This document shows positions 51,358-60,566 of a DNA stretch of 64,000 nucleotides, piece by piece. Position 1 is the first letter of the stretch, and the number at the start of each line of letters is the position of its first letter. The translations under genes and the position numbers were made by a program. Origin of the DNA: CAVQBP01 sp964448105 (GTDB lineage: Bacteria > Bacteroidota > Ignavibacteria > Ignavibacteriales > Ignavibacteriaceae). The notes under the pieces are model-generated. The model ran no database searches. It was not told where the DNA came from and saw only the letters and a program-made list of their open reading frames with translations. The stretch lies in NCBI GenBank assembly GCA_964448105.1, contig CAYUVK010000004.1, positions 1 to 64,000 of the forward strand. Reading direction: 5' to 3'.

Positions 51358-52294
51358 TGTAATTATCATTGGAGGAGGTCCTGCAGGGTTAACTGCAGGG
51401 ATTTATCTCTCACGGGCTAAACTTAGTACTTTGATCTTAAACGAAGGGACTATCGGCGGACAAATGATTCTGACCCACGAGATAGCTAATTATCCAGGTT
51501 TTGAAAGCATTAGTGGATACGAACTTGCCCGGAACATTAAATCACAGGCACAAAAGTTTGGATGTAAAATAAGATCAAATATTAAGATTACTTCGCTCGA
51601 TTTCACCCAAGAAATCAAAAAAGTAATTATAAATGATGAAGAGGTTTTTACTTCTTACGCGGTAATAATTGCAATGGGAGGAAGGTCCAGAACAATTGGT
51701 GCACCGGGTGAAGATAAATTCAAAGGAAAAGGAATTTCATACTGTGCAACATGCGATGGTGATTTTTTCCAGGATAAAGAAATCATTGTTGTCGGTGGAG
51801 GAAATTCTGCACTTGAAGAGGCTGTATCACTTACAAAGTATGCTTCAAAGGTAACAATTGTGCATCAGTTCGATCACTTCCAGGCACTAGGGCATTATGT
51901 TGAAGAAGCAAAGAATAACTCCAAAATAAGCTTTATTATGGAATCAGAAATAATTGAGTTTATTGGTACAGAAAAACTTTCATCCGTAAAAATTCAAAAC
52001 CAGAGAACAGGTGAAATATCAGAAATGTCCATTGATGGAGTTTTTATCTTTATTGGTTACGTTCCGAATACTGAAAGTCTAGAAGGAATTGTTGATCTTA
52101 ATAAATGGAAAGAAATTATTGTCGATAAGAATTTAATGACGAATGTTACAGGGGTATATGCAGCAGGAGATTGTATTCCTAAAAAATTCAGGCAGATAAC
52201 CACTGCAGTATCAGATGGAACAATAGCTGCATTAAATGCTGCTGAGTTCATAAATAATTTTAAAAAACAAAATGAAAATTTTGTTACGAGTTAG
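51341..52294 (+). CDS. trxB: Thioredoxin reductase
   Basis: NAD(P)H-dependent flavoprotein. 317 residues from MENHFDVIIIGGGPAGLTAG; the redox pair is in CATCDGDFF (about residue 136) and the NAD(P) motif in EIIVVGGGNSALEEAVSL. The C-terminal FAD motif is VTGVYAAGDCIPKKFRQI. Starts within the end of the thioredoxin-like gene. It donates electrons to that protein most plausibly. Confidence 0.95.
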   Translation: MENHFDVIIIGGGPAGLTAGIYLSRAKLSTLILNEGTIGGQMILTHEIANYPGFESISGYELARNIKSQAQKFGCKIRSNIKITSLDFTQEIKKVIINDEEVFTSYAVIIAMGGRSRTIGAPGEDKFKGKGISYCATCDGDFFQDKEIIVVGGGNSALEEAVSLTKYASKVTIVHQFDHFQALGHYVEEAKNNSKISFIMESEIIEFIGTEKLSSVKIQNQRTGEISEMSIDGVFIFIGYVPNTESLEGIVDLNKWKEIIVDKNLMTNVTGVYAAGDCIPKKFRQITTAVSDGTIAALNAAEFINNFKKQNENFVTS

Positions 52295-52351
52295 AATCTC
52301 CAAACTCAACTATTCGGAAAAAACATAAAAAGATAAAAACTCAGCAAATTA

Positions 52352-52383
52352 AAATCAGTCCGCGAAAACTCACGGACTGATTT
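52352..52383. terminator. Bidirectional hairpin terminator
   Basis: AAATCAGTCCG (52352-52362) pairs perfectly with CGGACTGATTT (52373-52383) over a 10-base loop. It stands between the convergent trxB and octaheme cytochrome genes, with flanking A and T bases on both sides, so it can terminate both transcripts. Confidence 0.85.
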
Positions 52384-52390
52384 ATCTTCA

Positions 52391-53905
52391 TTACTTCTTT
52401 AATAACGTATCCAATAATACTTTTTCAAGTCGCTTAACCTGTTGGGGTGAATAGCCAAGGTTTTTGAAATCCATAACACCATCTTTTGAATGGCAGGAGT
52501 TACAATAGAGTCCTTCCCTTTTTATTCCATGGTTGACAGAAATATATGAAGTACCGGGCACTTGCATTGCCATCCATTCACCGCTCCATTTGAGACCCAT
52601 TTTTTCATAGGGTTTCATACCGACATTTATTGCCGCTGTCACATCTCCTTTTTCGTTGTAAACCTCCCTATTGGGCGCAAGCAGAAGTGGAAACTTTGCC
52701 ATTTGAGGGTCCTTCTTCATGAACGCCATCCCGGGTGCTTGCCACATTTTAATTTTCTTGTCGAAGAGCATGACTTGAGTTAATCCTCTAACCGGAAATA
52801 TTTTAGCACCTGGCGTATTAATATTTGCAGTTGCAAATGCCATCCAGCTCTGTGCATCTTTTTGATCTTTCGTGTCAGGCACTCTCCAGATATATGACGG
52901 GTGCCCCATTTTTATAATATCGGTTGGAACATACAAGTTAGGGTTAGAAGGAATCTTATCAAATTTTGAGAGTTCACTGTATTTACCGTTAATATTGTCT
53001 TTAACCGGCTTGCCCCAATTTTCATACACTATGCCGCTAGCTTCTGGAATATGACATGTTTGACATGCGATTTTATCTAGATGCGCATTAAGCGTTTCCC
53101 CGATTTTTCCCTGGTGCGGATTGTCGCCGTGACAATTCGAGCAGGTAACATCAACATCAGGCAGATCATTTGCAACCATATCAGATTCATACATTCCTTT
53201 GGCGATCTTATGATGTTCTGTAATATGACATGTTACACATTTAAGTCCTGCTTTTGCGTGCACATCATTTTCAGATGTGTAAGGCATTCCTCTTTTATAA
53301 TCTTCAGAAAAAGAATGTTCGTGACATCTCAAGCAGGCTTCATTTGTAGGTATTTTTGTTATACTCAATGCAGCTTTCATCGACATATCCTCGCCCCAGT
53401 GTATTCCGGTTGTATCTTTCACAAGCGTTGCCCTTTTCTCCCAATCATAATTCTCGGCATGGCAGACCAGGCAGTCCACTGTATTCATCTCTGCTTCTGT
53501 GGCAGGCTTACCCGGCATCGGTGGTGAAGACAAAGAACCTATATGACATACACCGCAACCTGCTGCCTGTACACTAAATTTTCCATTAGTTGCCGCAACC
53601 CAATTTGATGGACTCGTTGAACCAGCTAAAGCACATTCCCTATTCACCATTCCCCACCAAGAACTGTCCGGCAATCCTTGTACATTTCTTACGGGAGAAG
53701 CAAGATTCCAGTGTACTGTATGAGTGATTTCATCGAGAGCATCCTCGTGACAAACGGCGCATGTTTGTGCACCTTGATATCCATTTTCTTTTATCATATC
53801 GTTTCCAGGATGAACCCATTTCTGAAGCATACCGGTACTTTGTTGAGCGCTTGCGAACCCGCTTAATAAAAATAGAATTTCAAAAATTAGAGTGTGAATC
53901 TTCAT
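52391..53905 (-). CDS. Exported octaheme c-type cytochrome
   Basis: The 504-residue protein has a signal peptide (IFEILFLLSGFASAQ) and eight CxxCH sites: CAVCH, CGVCH, CLVCH, CLRCH, CVTCH, CSNCH, CQTCH and CNSCH. The last lies near the C-terminus after a long haem-free segment. It recalls octaheme tetrathionate/nitrite reductase-like families but cannot be assigned with certainty. A periplasmic reductase or electron conduit is likely. It ends in a terminator shared with trxB. Confidence 0.88.
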   Translation of the reverse strand: MKIHTLIFEILFLLSGFASAQQSTGMLQKWVHPGNDMIKENGYQGAQTCAVCHEDALDEITHTVHWNLASPVRNVQGLPDSSWWGMVNRECALAGSTSPSNWVAATNGKFSVQAAGCGVCHIGSLSSPPMPGKPATEAEMNTVDCLVCHAENYDWEKRATLVKDTTGIHWGEDMSMKAALSITKIPTNEACLRCHEHSFSEDYKRGMPYTSENDVHAKAGLKCVTCHITEHHKIAKGMYESDMVANDLPDVDVTCSNCHGDNPHQGKIGETLNAHLDKIACQTCHIPEASGIVYENWGKPVKDNINGKYSELSKFDKIPSNPNLYVPTDIIKMGHPSYIWRVPDTKDQKDAQSWMAFATANINTPGAKIFPVRGLTQVMLFDKKIKMWQAPGMAFMKKDPQMAKFPLLLAPNREVYNEKGDVTAAINVGMKPYEKMGLKWSGEWMAMQVPGTSYISVNHGIKREGLYCNSCHSKDGVMDFKNLGYSPQQVKRLEKVLLDTLLKK

Positions 53906-54270
53906 TTCCCTCTTTATCCTTTCTTCATTCTCTTTATCTGCAAAATTGAAGCAACATAGCCTGGAGGTGCAGATACCGAATCCAGCATAGAAAATCCTTT
54001 TTGAACGAATACCATCATCATAACCGAAAAAGAATCATCTATATCCAATAATATTGGATGCAAGAAGTTTTGAAAAGATGCTTTAGTTTTGAACTTTTTT
54101 GCTGCTTTAAATATCAAATTAAAACCGATGGATTGTCTTGCCTAAAGAGGGTGAGCGAGCTGGAACTAAAATGACTTGACGTGCTACTGTTTGTTTAAAT
54201 TACTTTAGTATTTAATGTGAGCTTATCATCTAATAATTTTTTAAGAACCTTACTATAGACAAAAAACAGG
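53906..54270. other. Intergenic region upstream of the octaheme cytochrome
   Basis: 365 bases. The only candidate frame is on the minus strand at 53914-54117 (TTG start), which lies eight bases upstream of the cytochrome. It has hydrophobic Met-rich stretches but no recognisable family or ribosome site. It could be a gene remnant. Promoter for the cytochrome is expected here. Confidence 0.4.
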
Positions 54271-55038
54271 TCAAATCTTTGTTAACGGGACTGTAATTAA
54301 AAAAATGACTGCACTAGTAAGAATCACCAGCGGACCGGCTGGAAAACCTGTGAAAGTTGAAAGAAGTATTCCGATGATTGCCGAAACTATTCCGAACACT
54401 CCAGAAATTAAACCATACTGTGCTACCGTTCTGCTCACATTCTTTGCTGCTGCAGCAGGGATTGCCACTAAAGCAACAGTCATGAGTCCGCCAACCAGAT
54501 CTACTCCCAAAGCTACAATAATAGCGATGGAAGATAAATAAATTAGATTGTATAACTTTACATTGATTCCTTCAGTCTTTGAAATATCCTCATTAATGTT
54601 GATAAGCATTATTTGTGAATAACTGAGATTAACTGTTATGAAAACACCTGTTCCGAGAATTACAGCAGCGAGTGTTTCATAGAAATTTACTTTAGAAATA
54701 TCGCCGATTAGAGCAGCTTCGGCTTTATCGATCGGAAGGAAAAGGAAGGCAATTCCTACTCCGGTTGCAAAAACGATTGCTGTTAAAGCTTCCATTTGAA
54801 GTTTTGTTTTCATCTCAAGCAGCCAGATCAGCAAAATTCCTAAAATGACGAATGGAAATGCACCTAAAGAGAGGCTGAAACCGTAAATTAGTGCTAATGC
54901 AGCTCCGGGAAGTGCAAGATGTCCCAGTGGTCCGGCAACTACAACCATTTTCCTCGACAACATGAGCGTTCCTAAATAAGCGGCGGAACCTGCTATGAAG
55001 ATCCCGCTTATCAGACTTAATGTTAATTGATCTGTCAT
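54271..55038 (-). CDS. Metal-type ABC transporter permease (ZnuB/MntB family)
   Basis: The 255-residue integral membrane protein has about eight hydrophobic helices. The family pattern is AYLGTLMLSRKMVVVAGPLGHLALPGAALALIYG near the start and GGLMTVALVAIPAAAAKNV later. It follows the ATPase gene by 15 bases. No substrate-binding protein is linked, so the metal (zinc, manganese or iron) is not determined. Confidence 0.9.
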   Translation of the reverse strand: MTDQLTLSLISGIFIAGSAAYLGTLMLSRKMVVVAGPLGHLALPGAALALIYGFSLSLGAFPFVILGILLIWLLEMKTKLQMEALTAIVFATGVGIAFLFLPIDKAEAALIGDISKVNFYETLAAVILGTGVFITVNLSYSQIMLININEDISKTEGINVKLYNLIYLSSIAIIVALGVDLVGGLMTVALVAIPAAAAKNVSRTVAQYGLISGVFGIVSAIIGILLSTFTGFPAGPLVILTSAVIFLITVPLTKI

Positions 55039-55053
55039 TTAATTTAACACTCC

Positions 55054-55749
55054 TTAATGCGTATGATTGTAAAACTTTACATCTGTTCCATAAATCCCGC
55101 GCAACATTTCCGGATTCAATATTTCTTTTGGAACCCCGTAGCAGCGGTGCCCGAATCTCGATAAACAAAGGACATGAGTGGAATGCGCATATACAATGTT
55201 GAGGTCGTGTGTCACATTAAAGATAGTAAGCTTCTGACTTTGCCAGACATCTTTTAGAAGAGAATAAATCGTATCACCTCCGACTATATCCACAGCAGTA
55301 GTAGGTTCATCCAGAAATAATATGTTTGGACTCGAGGCAAGAACCCATGCAACAAGCATCCTCTGAAATTCACCGCCGGATAAATAACCGGCTCTTTTGT
55401 TCAAAACGCCGCCTTCTAACCCAACAAGAGAAAGATACTCTATGATTTTTTCATATTTCACTTTTTTAAGGGTGAAAAAATCCTTTACCGTAAGCGGCAT
55501 GTCTTTTACAGACATTTGATTCAGTCCTTGAGGAAGATATCCAATTCTTGGTTTCTTCTGCCAAATTAACTCCCCCTCGTAGGGCAGCAAACCTAAAAGT
55601 GCCTTTACTAAAACTGTTTTACCAGATCCGTTTGGACCTAATATTGTTAGAAATTCTCCTTCATAAACGCTGAAATTTAGGTCTAACAAAATCGGTGACT
55701 GATCTAATGTTACCTTGAAATTTTTGACTTCCAATAAAATATCGCTCAT
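55054..55749 (-). CDS. Metal-type ABC transporter ATPase (ZnuC-like)
   Basis: The 231-residue ATPase has Walker A GPNGSGKTVLVKALL, signature YLSGGEFQRML, Walker B NILFLDEPTTAVD and switch His in VTHDLNIVYAH. Pairs with the permease downstream. The usual periplasmic binding protein is missing. It lies 106 bases downstream of the MFS gene on the same strand. Confidence 0.9.
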   Translation of the reverse strand: MSDILLEVKNFKVTLDQSPILLDLNFSVYEGEFLTILGPNGSGKTVLVKALLGLLPYEGELIWQKKPRIGYLPQGLNQMSVKDMPLTVKDFFTLKKVKYEKIIEYLSLVGLEGGVLNKRAGYLSGGEFQRMLVAWVLASSPNILFLDEPTTAVDIVGGDTIYSLLKDVWQSQKLTIFNVTHDLNIVYAHSTHVLCLSRFGHRCYGVPKEILNPEMLRGIYGTDVKFYNHTH

Positions 55750-55855
55750 TTATTTTACCTTTTGTTCCTGTTAAGCGGAAACTTATCATATCTTATCTTG
55801 TAAATATGATGCCTATTGTGAGTGAAAGATTCTTAATTTATTTATATAATAATAC

Positions 55856-57082
55856 TTATTCTAAATCGACCGGGCACATCATTTTTTTTATAATTACCAA
55901 AGCATACATTGTAATTATGGAAAAAGTTATAAATATGATTGCATATTCTGCTTTCGCAAAGATTATTCCTAAAATAATAGGTATTAAGGCGGAAGTAAGA
56001 TTAAGAGTTCCAAAAATACCCGTATAAAGCGGTCTGTTTGCTTCGTTAGAAATTTCTATAATCACGCCATCGAGTGCAATTCTTTGTGCACTAATAGCTG
56101 ATCCGGTGAAAAGAAAAAGCAAATAAAAAAGATTAATATTATTAAAATAATTTAATACCAATGCTAACAAAGGTAGGGAACTTAGCAATATCACCGATAT
56201 GTTTAACATTCCTTTGAATGAAAGTTTTTTTACGACTTTATTCCAGATGAAATTTGATATAATCATACCCGTAATTTGAACTAATAAAAAATTTCCGATT
56301 TCATTAGTGGTTAAAGTATAGCTTTGCTTAATAAAGCCAAGATAAAAAGGTATAAGGACGAATGCCATTCCGATTAAGTTTGCGGCTATCACAAAATATT
56401 TCAAATTTGAATTTAGCTTTATCTCTTCCGGTATCTTTTTTAGTACTTCAATAAAACCATTATATCTATGTGAAATTTTCGAGGGCTTTTCTTTGAGATA
56501 TAAAAAACCGAAAGAAGCAATTAAAAGAAGAGCTGCTGCGGTAATAAAAGCTGTTTGATAATTTTCAGGATATTTAATATGTGTTAAAATTCGATCAACA
56601 ATTAGTGCAGAAATAAAAATTCCGCCGCCGGTTAAAAACTGCCTGGTAACAAAAAACTTTTTTAGCTTACTACGATCAAAACTTTTTCCGACTATATCAG
56701 TATATGAAATACCGGCAAATGCCCCGCTTAATGCAAAAAGTCCCATCCAGATAAAAATTATTAATATGAAAATAGCCGGACTGAACGCATCGAAAAAAAA
56801 GATGGACAACCCTACTCCTAAAAATGCAGAGACACGCAGATATATTCCCCATAAAAGGAATTTTTTCTTTAATGTTTTGTTTGTTAAATAACTTGCAAAA
56901 AGTAATTGGGTAATCAGCGGAATCCCAATCATTATAGAAGTTAGAATACCAACGTGTTCCTGTGTTCCCCCCGCAAAAAGTATTAAACCAGGAAGCACCA
57001 CATTTTTCTCTGCAAAAGTTTGCGAAAGCGCAAGCCAGAATGCATGCCAAATAAAACCTATAAAATTTTTATCCTTTATCAT
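55856..57082 (-). CDS. MFS-type membrane transporter
   Basis: The 408-residue protein has about twelve hydrophobic helices. It opens NFIGFIWHAFWLALSQTFAEKNVVLPGLI and has long loops around the middle (KEKPSKISHRYNGFIEVLKK). Resembles uncharacterised MFS permeases; substrate unknown. Its ATG overlaps the end of the NifX-like gene, so translation is coupled. That suggests a job in the NifX/old-yellow-enzyme unit. Confidence 0.78.
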   Translation of the reverse strand: MIKDKNFIGFIWHAFWLALSQTFAEKNVVLPGLILFAGGTQEHVGILTSIMIGIPLITQLLFASYLTNKTLKKKFLLWGIYLRVSAFLGVGLSIFFFDAFSPAIFILIIFIWMGLFALSGAFAGISYTDIVGKSFDRSKLKKFFVTRQFLTGGGIFISALIVDRILTHIKYPENYQTAFITAAALLLIASFGFLYLKEKPSKISHRYNGFIEVLKKIPEEIKLNSNLKYFVIAANLIGMAFVLIPFYLGFIKQSYTLTTNEIGNFLLVQITGMIISNFIWNKVVKKLSFKGMLNISVILLSSLPLLALVLNYFNNINLFYLLFLFTGSAISAQRIALDGVIIEISNEANRPLYTGIFGTLNLTSALIPIILGIIFAKAEYAIIFITFSIITMYALVIIKKMMCPVDLE

Positions 57083-57504
57083 TCATCAAAACCATGATGA
57101 CCTCTGCCTGTATTATTGTGTTGTCCGCCGCCTTGATGTCTATCCGATTCACGATGATGATCAATACTCTTCTTTACCGTCGGTTTTGTCAAATGTTCTA
57201 ACTCCCCGTTCAAGAATTTAGTTATCGATTCCGAAACGCTCATCTTTCTCGCCAGACAGACTTTGCTCTTTGGTGTGTTTATTATTTTAAATGCGTGGGG
57301 ACCAATATTGCCAACAACAAATGCTTCTACACCATTTCCTAAAAAGTCTTGAAGGTTATCATGATTATGTTCTTCAGCTATATTTTCAAATGCTTCATAG
57401 GTCTTCGTTTCTGTATTGAACATAATAAAGTAACTTGCATGTCCAAATCTTTTTGCGATTGGACTATCCAGACTATTTCCATCCGAACCGATAAGTATTA
57501 ACAT
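57079..57504 (-). CDS. NifX/NifB-type cofactor-binding-like protein with His-rich tail
   Basis: The 141-residue paralogue of the protein at 49424-49777 (MLILIGSDGNSLDSPIAKRF; VEAFVVGNIGPHAFKIINTP; LARKMSVSESITKF) has an added His/Gly-rich tail (DHHRESDRHQGGGQHNN, then GRGHHGFDE). The tail is a probable metal-binding extension. Directly overlaps the MFS gene downstream and lies 111 bases below the old-yellow-enzyme gene. Confidence 0.88.
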   Translation of the reverse strand: MLILIGSDGNSLDSPIAKRFGHASYFIMFNTETKTYEAFENIAEEHNHDNLQDFLGNGVEAFVVGNIGPHAFKIINTPKSKVCLARKMSVSESITKFLNGELEHLTKPTVKKSIDHHRESDRHQGGGQHNNTGRGHHGFDE

Positions 57505-57615
57505 TTCAATTACTCCTTAATTAGAATTTATTTATCAGCTTTATTTTCTTGGATTAAATTCTCCAATATTTTATAATAATTTTAGACCGCTTTTAGTTCC
57601 ATTTCGTTTGTCGCC

Positions 57616-59487
57616 CTATAATTCTTTACAAGTAAAATATGCACTTTGAATTGCTGAAACTACATCACCTATCTGATCAGCATCGCCAACCGGGTAAACA
57701 GGTATCTTATTCTCTAATTCATGAAGTAATTCTTTTTCAGGACGCATACCTGCGGCAACAACATATATATCAATATTATCAATTCTTAAATTATCGAATG
57801 CATTTCGTCTTTTAAGAAAAACCGTTGAGCCGGTTACCCAGTCTACTTTTGTATTCATGTAAACGGAAACATTGTTCTTTTGCAGCTTCATTATATTTAA
57901 TTTTCGTGATACCATTTCCATATCGCGGGCTATATCTTCGAGCATTTCAACAATTATAATTTTATTGCCGTAATCAATTAAAGTATTTGCTATTTCGATG
58001 CCGATTAAACCGCCACCGATTATAAGAACATTTTTGTTTTTGGGGATATTCCTTTCGTATAAAATTTCAGCCCATTTATATTCTTGTAGTCCTTCTATGG
58101 ACGGGATAAAAGGTTTTGACCCTGTAGCCAGAATTACACCATAATAATTACCAACAAGATCTTCCGCCTTTGCTTCTTTTTTAATTACAGGAATTCCTTC
58201 CAATTCATGTTTCAAATAGTCAATTTGTTTTTGTAAAGATTCTTTTTTTGGTGGAAGCGGTGCGAAATTAAATTGGCCACCCAATTCATCTTTTTCAAAC
58301 AATGTTACCTGATGACCGCGTTGATGTAATGTGATTGCCGCTTCCATTCCCGCCATACCTCCCCCCACAACTGCATAATTTTTTGTCTCATCCGCATGAA
58401 CAAGGGGTTCAAGTTCTCTACCAACTTCGGGGTTTATTTCACACTGCAAACCTTTACCAATTTTTATTCTGCCCAAACAACCGGTTAAACAAGAACCGCA
58501 TGGACGAATTCTTCCTTTAACGAGTTGTAAATACTTGCCAACAAAATCGGGATCGGCAATTAATGCTCTTCCTATTGCTATGAAATCTGCAAATTCTTCG
58601 TTAAAAATATTGTCAATATCTATTGGATCAGTAACTTGTCCGACTCCAATTACCGGCAACGTAGTATGTTCCTTAACTTTTTTTGCAAGTTTCCATGTAG
58701 CGCCTTTGGGAATAAAATGATGCTGGTAGTACCATGCTGCACTTTCGCAAACATTGCCTGAAGTAACATGAATAGCAGCGGCATTTTCTTTTTCAAGAAT
58801 CTTTACAATTTGATAAGAATCTTCAATTGTTAATCCGCCGGCATATTTTTCATCGCCGCTTATTCTAACAATGATAGGCAAGTTTATTTCCGATTTGATT
58901 CCTCTAAGAATTTCAATTCCGAAACGGAGACGATTTTCAAAACTTCCCCCATAATCATCGCTTCGTTTGTTAGTAAACGGAGATAAAAATTGTGCTATTA
59001 AGTATCCCAAACCAAATTGCAATTCAATTAAATCATATCCGGCTTTTTCTGCGCGAATTGCCGCACCGATATATTGCTGCTGAACAGTTTTTATTTCTTC
59101 AAGAGAAAGTGCTTTTGGTTTTTGTCCGCCGTTCGGACACACAATATCGGATGCAGAGAGATAAATATTACCCGGCAATTTGGGGTTAGCCATTCTTCCC
59201 GGATGATTTATATGCGCAACTGCTTTTGCTCCGTTTCTATGAACGGTTTCAATTAACTTTTTGTGTCCGGCAATCTTATCATCTGAATCGATACCGATTT
59301 GAGTGGGGAGTTCACGCACACGTTTATCAATAAAGAAAGGTTCAAAAATAACTGCTGCCACATGTTTAGAGCGTTTATCCCAAAATGCAAGATGTCTTTC
59401 TGAAATATTACCTTCCGAATCGCCATACCCTGTTTTAACTGCACTCATAAAAAATCTATTGCGAAGTTTAATGTTTGCTATGTTCAT
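57616..59487 (-). CDS. NADH:flavin oxidoreductase, old-yellow-enzyme/2,4-dienoyl-CoA reductase type (paralogue)
   Basis: The 623-residue protein has the FMN barrel (AHINHPGRMANP; YGGSFENRLRFGIEIL), [4Fe-4S] Cys group (CGSCLTGC and Cys of QCEINPEVG), and FAD/NAD half (YAVVGGGMAGMEAAITL; VLIIGGGLIGIEIANTL). By eye it is close to half identical to 44426-46282. Both have a NifX-like gene of the GSDGN type nearby, so the two units look duplicated. Substrate unknown. Confidence 0.9.
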   Translation of the reverse strand: MNIANIKLRNRFFMSAVKTGYGDSEGNISERHLAFWDKRSKHVAAVIFEPFFIDKRVRELPTQIGIDSDDKIAGHKKLIETVHRNGAKAVAHINHPGRMANPKLPGNIYLSASDIVCPNGGQKPKALSLEEIKTVQQQYIGAAIRAEKAGYDLIELQFGLGYLIAQFLSPFTNKRSDDYGGSFENRLRFGIEILRGIKSEINLPIIVRISGDEKYAGGLTIEDSYQIVKILEKENAAAIHVTSGNVCESAAWYYQHHFIPKGATWKLAKKVKEHTTLPVIGVGQVTDPIDIDNIFNEEFADFIAIGRALIADPDFVGKYLQLVKGRIRPCGSCLTGCLGRIKIGKGLQCEINPEVGRELEPLVHADETKNYAVVGGGMAGMEAAITLHQRGHQVTLFEKDELGGQFNFAPLPPKKESLQKQIDYLKHELEGIPVIKKEAKAEDLVGNYYGVILATGSKPFIPSIEGLQEYKWAEILYERNIPKNKNVLIIGGGLIGIEIANTLIDYGNKIIIVEMLEDIARDMEMVSRKLNIMKLQKNNVSVYMNTKVDWVTGSTVFLKRRNAFDNLRIDNIDIYVVAAGMRPEKELLHELENKIPVYPVGDADQIGDVVSAIQSAYFTCKEL

Positions 59488-59499
59488 GACTGTACCAAA

Positions 59500-60045
59500 T
59501 TATTTTTTATCAAATATTTTAATCTTAAAATTTAAATTTTTAGGGACATTTTTCAACAACTCTTTTAAGCAGCATATCTTAAAACAAAACCATGGCAATC
59601 GATTTTTATATTCAAGATATTCCTTCCCAAATTTTTTTATCGCTTCGGGTTCCTCAAAAAATTTAATCAGGATAAGGACTAAAATTATTTCAACAGGTAC
59701 AATTAAAAGGATAAAAGAAAGTGAACTGATCAAAAAGGCGAAGCTCAACGGAAAAAATAATAAACCAAGATGCATCGGGTGCCGCATATATTTGTAAGCA
59801 CCTTGTTTGACAAGAACATTTGTCTCCATTCTTTTTATGATACCTTTGCGTCCATATTTTGCAAGCATTCGACCGGTATTTTTACTTATCCTTATCACAA
59901 GCAATACAAGCAAGAAACCAATAACAAAGCTTATACTATGAATTATAATATTTGTATGAATATTTTTAAACAAAAAATTATCAAGGTATAATCCTAAGAC
60001 AGAGCCGCCAAATATCATTACCATCCAAAAGAATATTCTAATCAT
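59500..60045 (-). CDS. Isoprenylcysteine-methyltransferase-like (ICMT/PEMT) membrane protein
   Basis: The 181-residue membrane protein has four or five hydrophobic helices and the ICMT/phospholipid methyltransferase signature GAYKYMRHPMHLGLLFFPLS, then FEEPEAIKKFGKEYLEYKNRLPWF. Related to the N-terminal half of the HEAT fusion at 28407-30077 but without the HEAT part. Methyl acceptor unknown. It ends 12 bases before the oxidoreductase gene. Confidence 0.85.
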   Translation of the reverse strand: MIRIFFWMVMIFGGSVLGLYLDNFLFKNIHTNIIIHSISFVIGFLLVLLVIRISKNTGRMLAKYGRKGIIKRMETNVLVKQGAYKYMRHPMHLGLLFFPLSFAFLISSLSFILLIVPVEIILVLILIKFFEEPEAIKKFGKEYLEYKNRLPWFCFKICCLKELLKNVPKNLNFKIKIFDKK

Positions 60046-60064
60046 ATGTTTAAAAGTGTTGTTA

Positions 60065-60352
60065 TCAGCCTTTCCAGGCTTCTGTTTCTAATTGTAGAAA
60101 TCTTTTTCTTTCTTCTTCGGTCATTATTCTAATTTTATACTCAAAATCTAATCCCAATAATTTAACCGAATGAGCAATAGAACTAATAAGCGTATCGGCA
60201 ATTGGTATATTAGGAAAAGGGAGTGCAAAAACTACAGATACTTTATTGTCGTTAAGTTCAACATCTGTTACTATTCCGAGTTTAATTAATGAATAATTAA
60301 TAGTCGGATGTCCAACCTTTTCCAGCTCGTTTAATACGTCATGTTTTGTCAT
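60065..60352 (-). CDS. MIP18/DUF59-like iron-sulfur maturation protein
   Basis: The 95-residue protein reads VLNELEKVGHPTINYSLIKL, then GIVTDVELNDNKVSVVFALPFPNIPIADTL, the MIP18/PaaD-like domain linked to iron-sulfur cluster assembly. Many members carry a Cys in the core; none is obvious here. First gene of the leftward unit MIP18-ICMT-OYE-NifX-MFS, though spacing varies. Confidence 0.8.
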   Translation of the reverse strand: MTKHDVLNELEKVGHPTINYSLIKLGIVTDVELNDNKVSVVFALPFPNIPIADTLISSIAHSVKLLGLDFEYKIRIMTEEERKRFLQLETEAWKG

Positions 60353-60566
60353 ACTTATTCATTGTGATTGTGATTTATTTAAAGATGCTTCAGAAATCAT
60401 TATCAATATAACTGTTAATATAGAATTAATAATTAAATATGATGCACGGAACTTAATACCGGTTCGGGTGCATCTCTGTTATTCTATAATAACTTCTTTT
60501 AAGGTTGGTTAAAAATTTTCAAACCCTAAGAAGTATTTATAATTTACTTTGGCGAAATACGCACAA
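60353..60566. other. Intergenic region
   Basis: 214 AT-rich bases between the TonB receptor end and the MIP18-like start on the minus strand. No gene or strong structure was seen. Confidence 0.5.

Noticed and set aside
53081..53527. 148-codon rightward frame inside the octaheme cytochrome
   Set aside because: It is the antisense shadow of a gene with eight intact haem sites.
53914..54117. 67-codon frame just upstream of the octaheme cytochrome
   Set aside because: TTG start without a ribosome site and no recognisable family; described only as a possible remnant within the intergenic entry.
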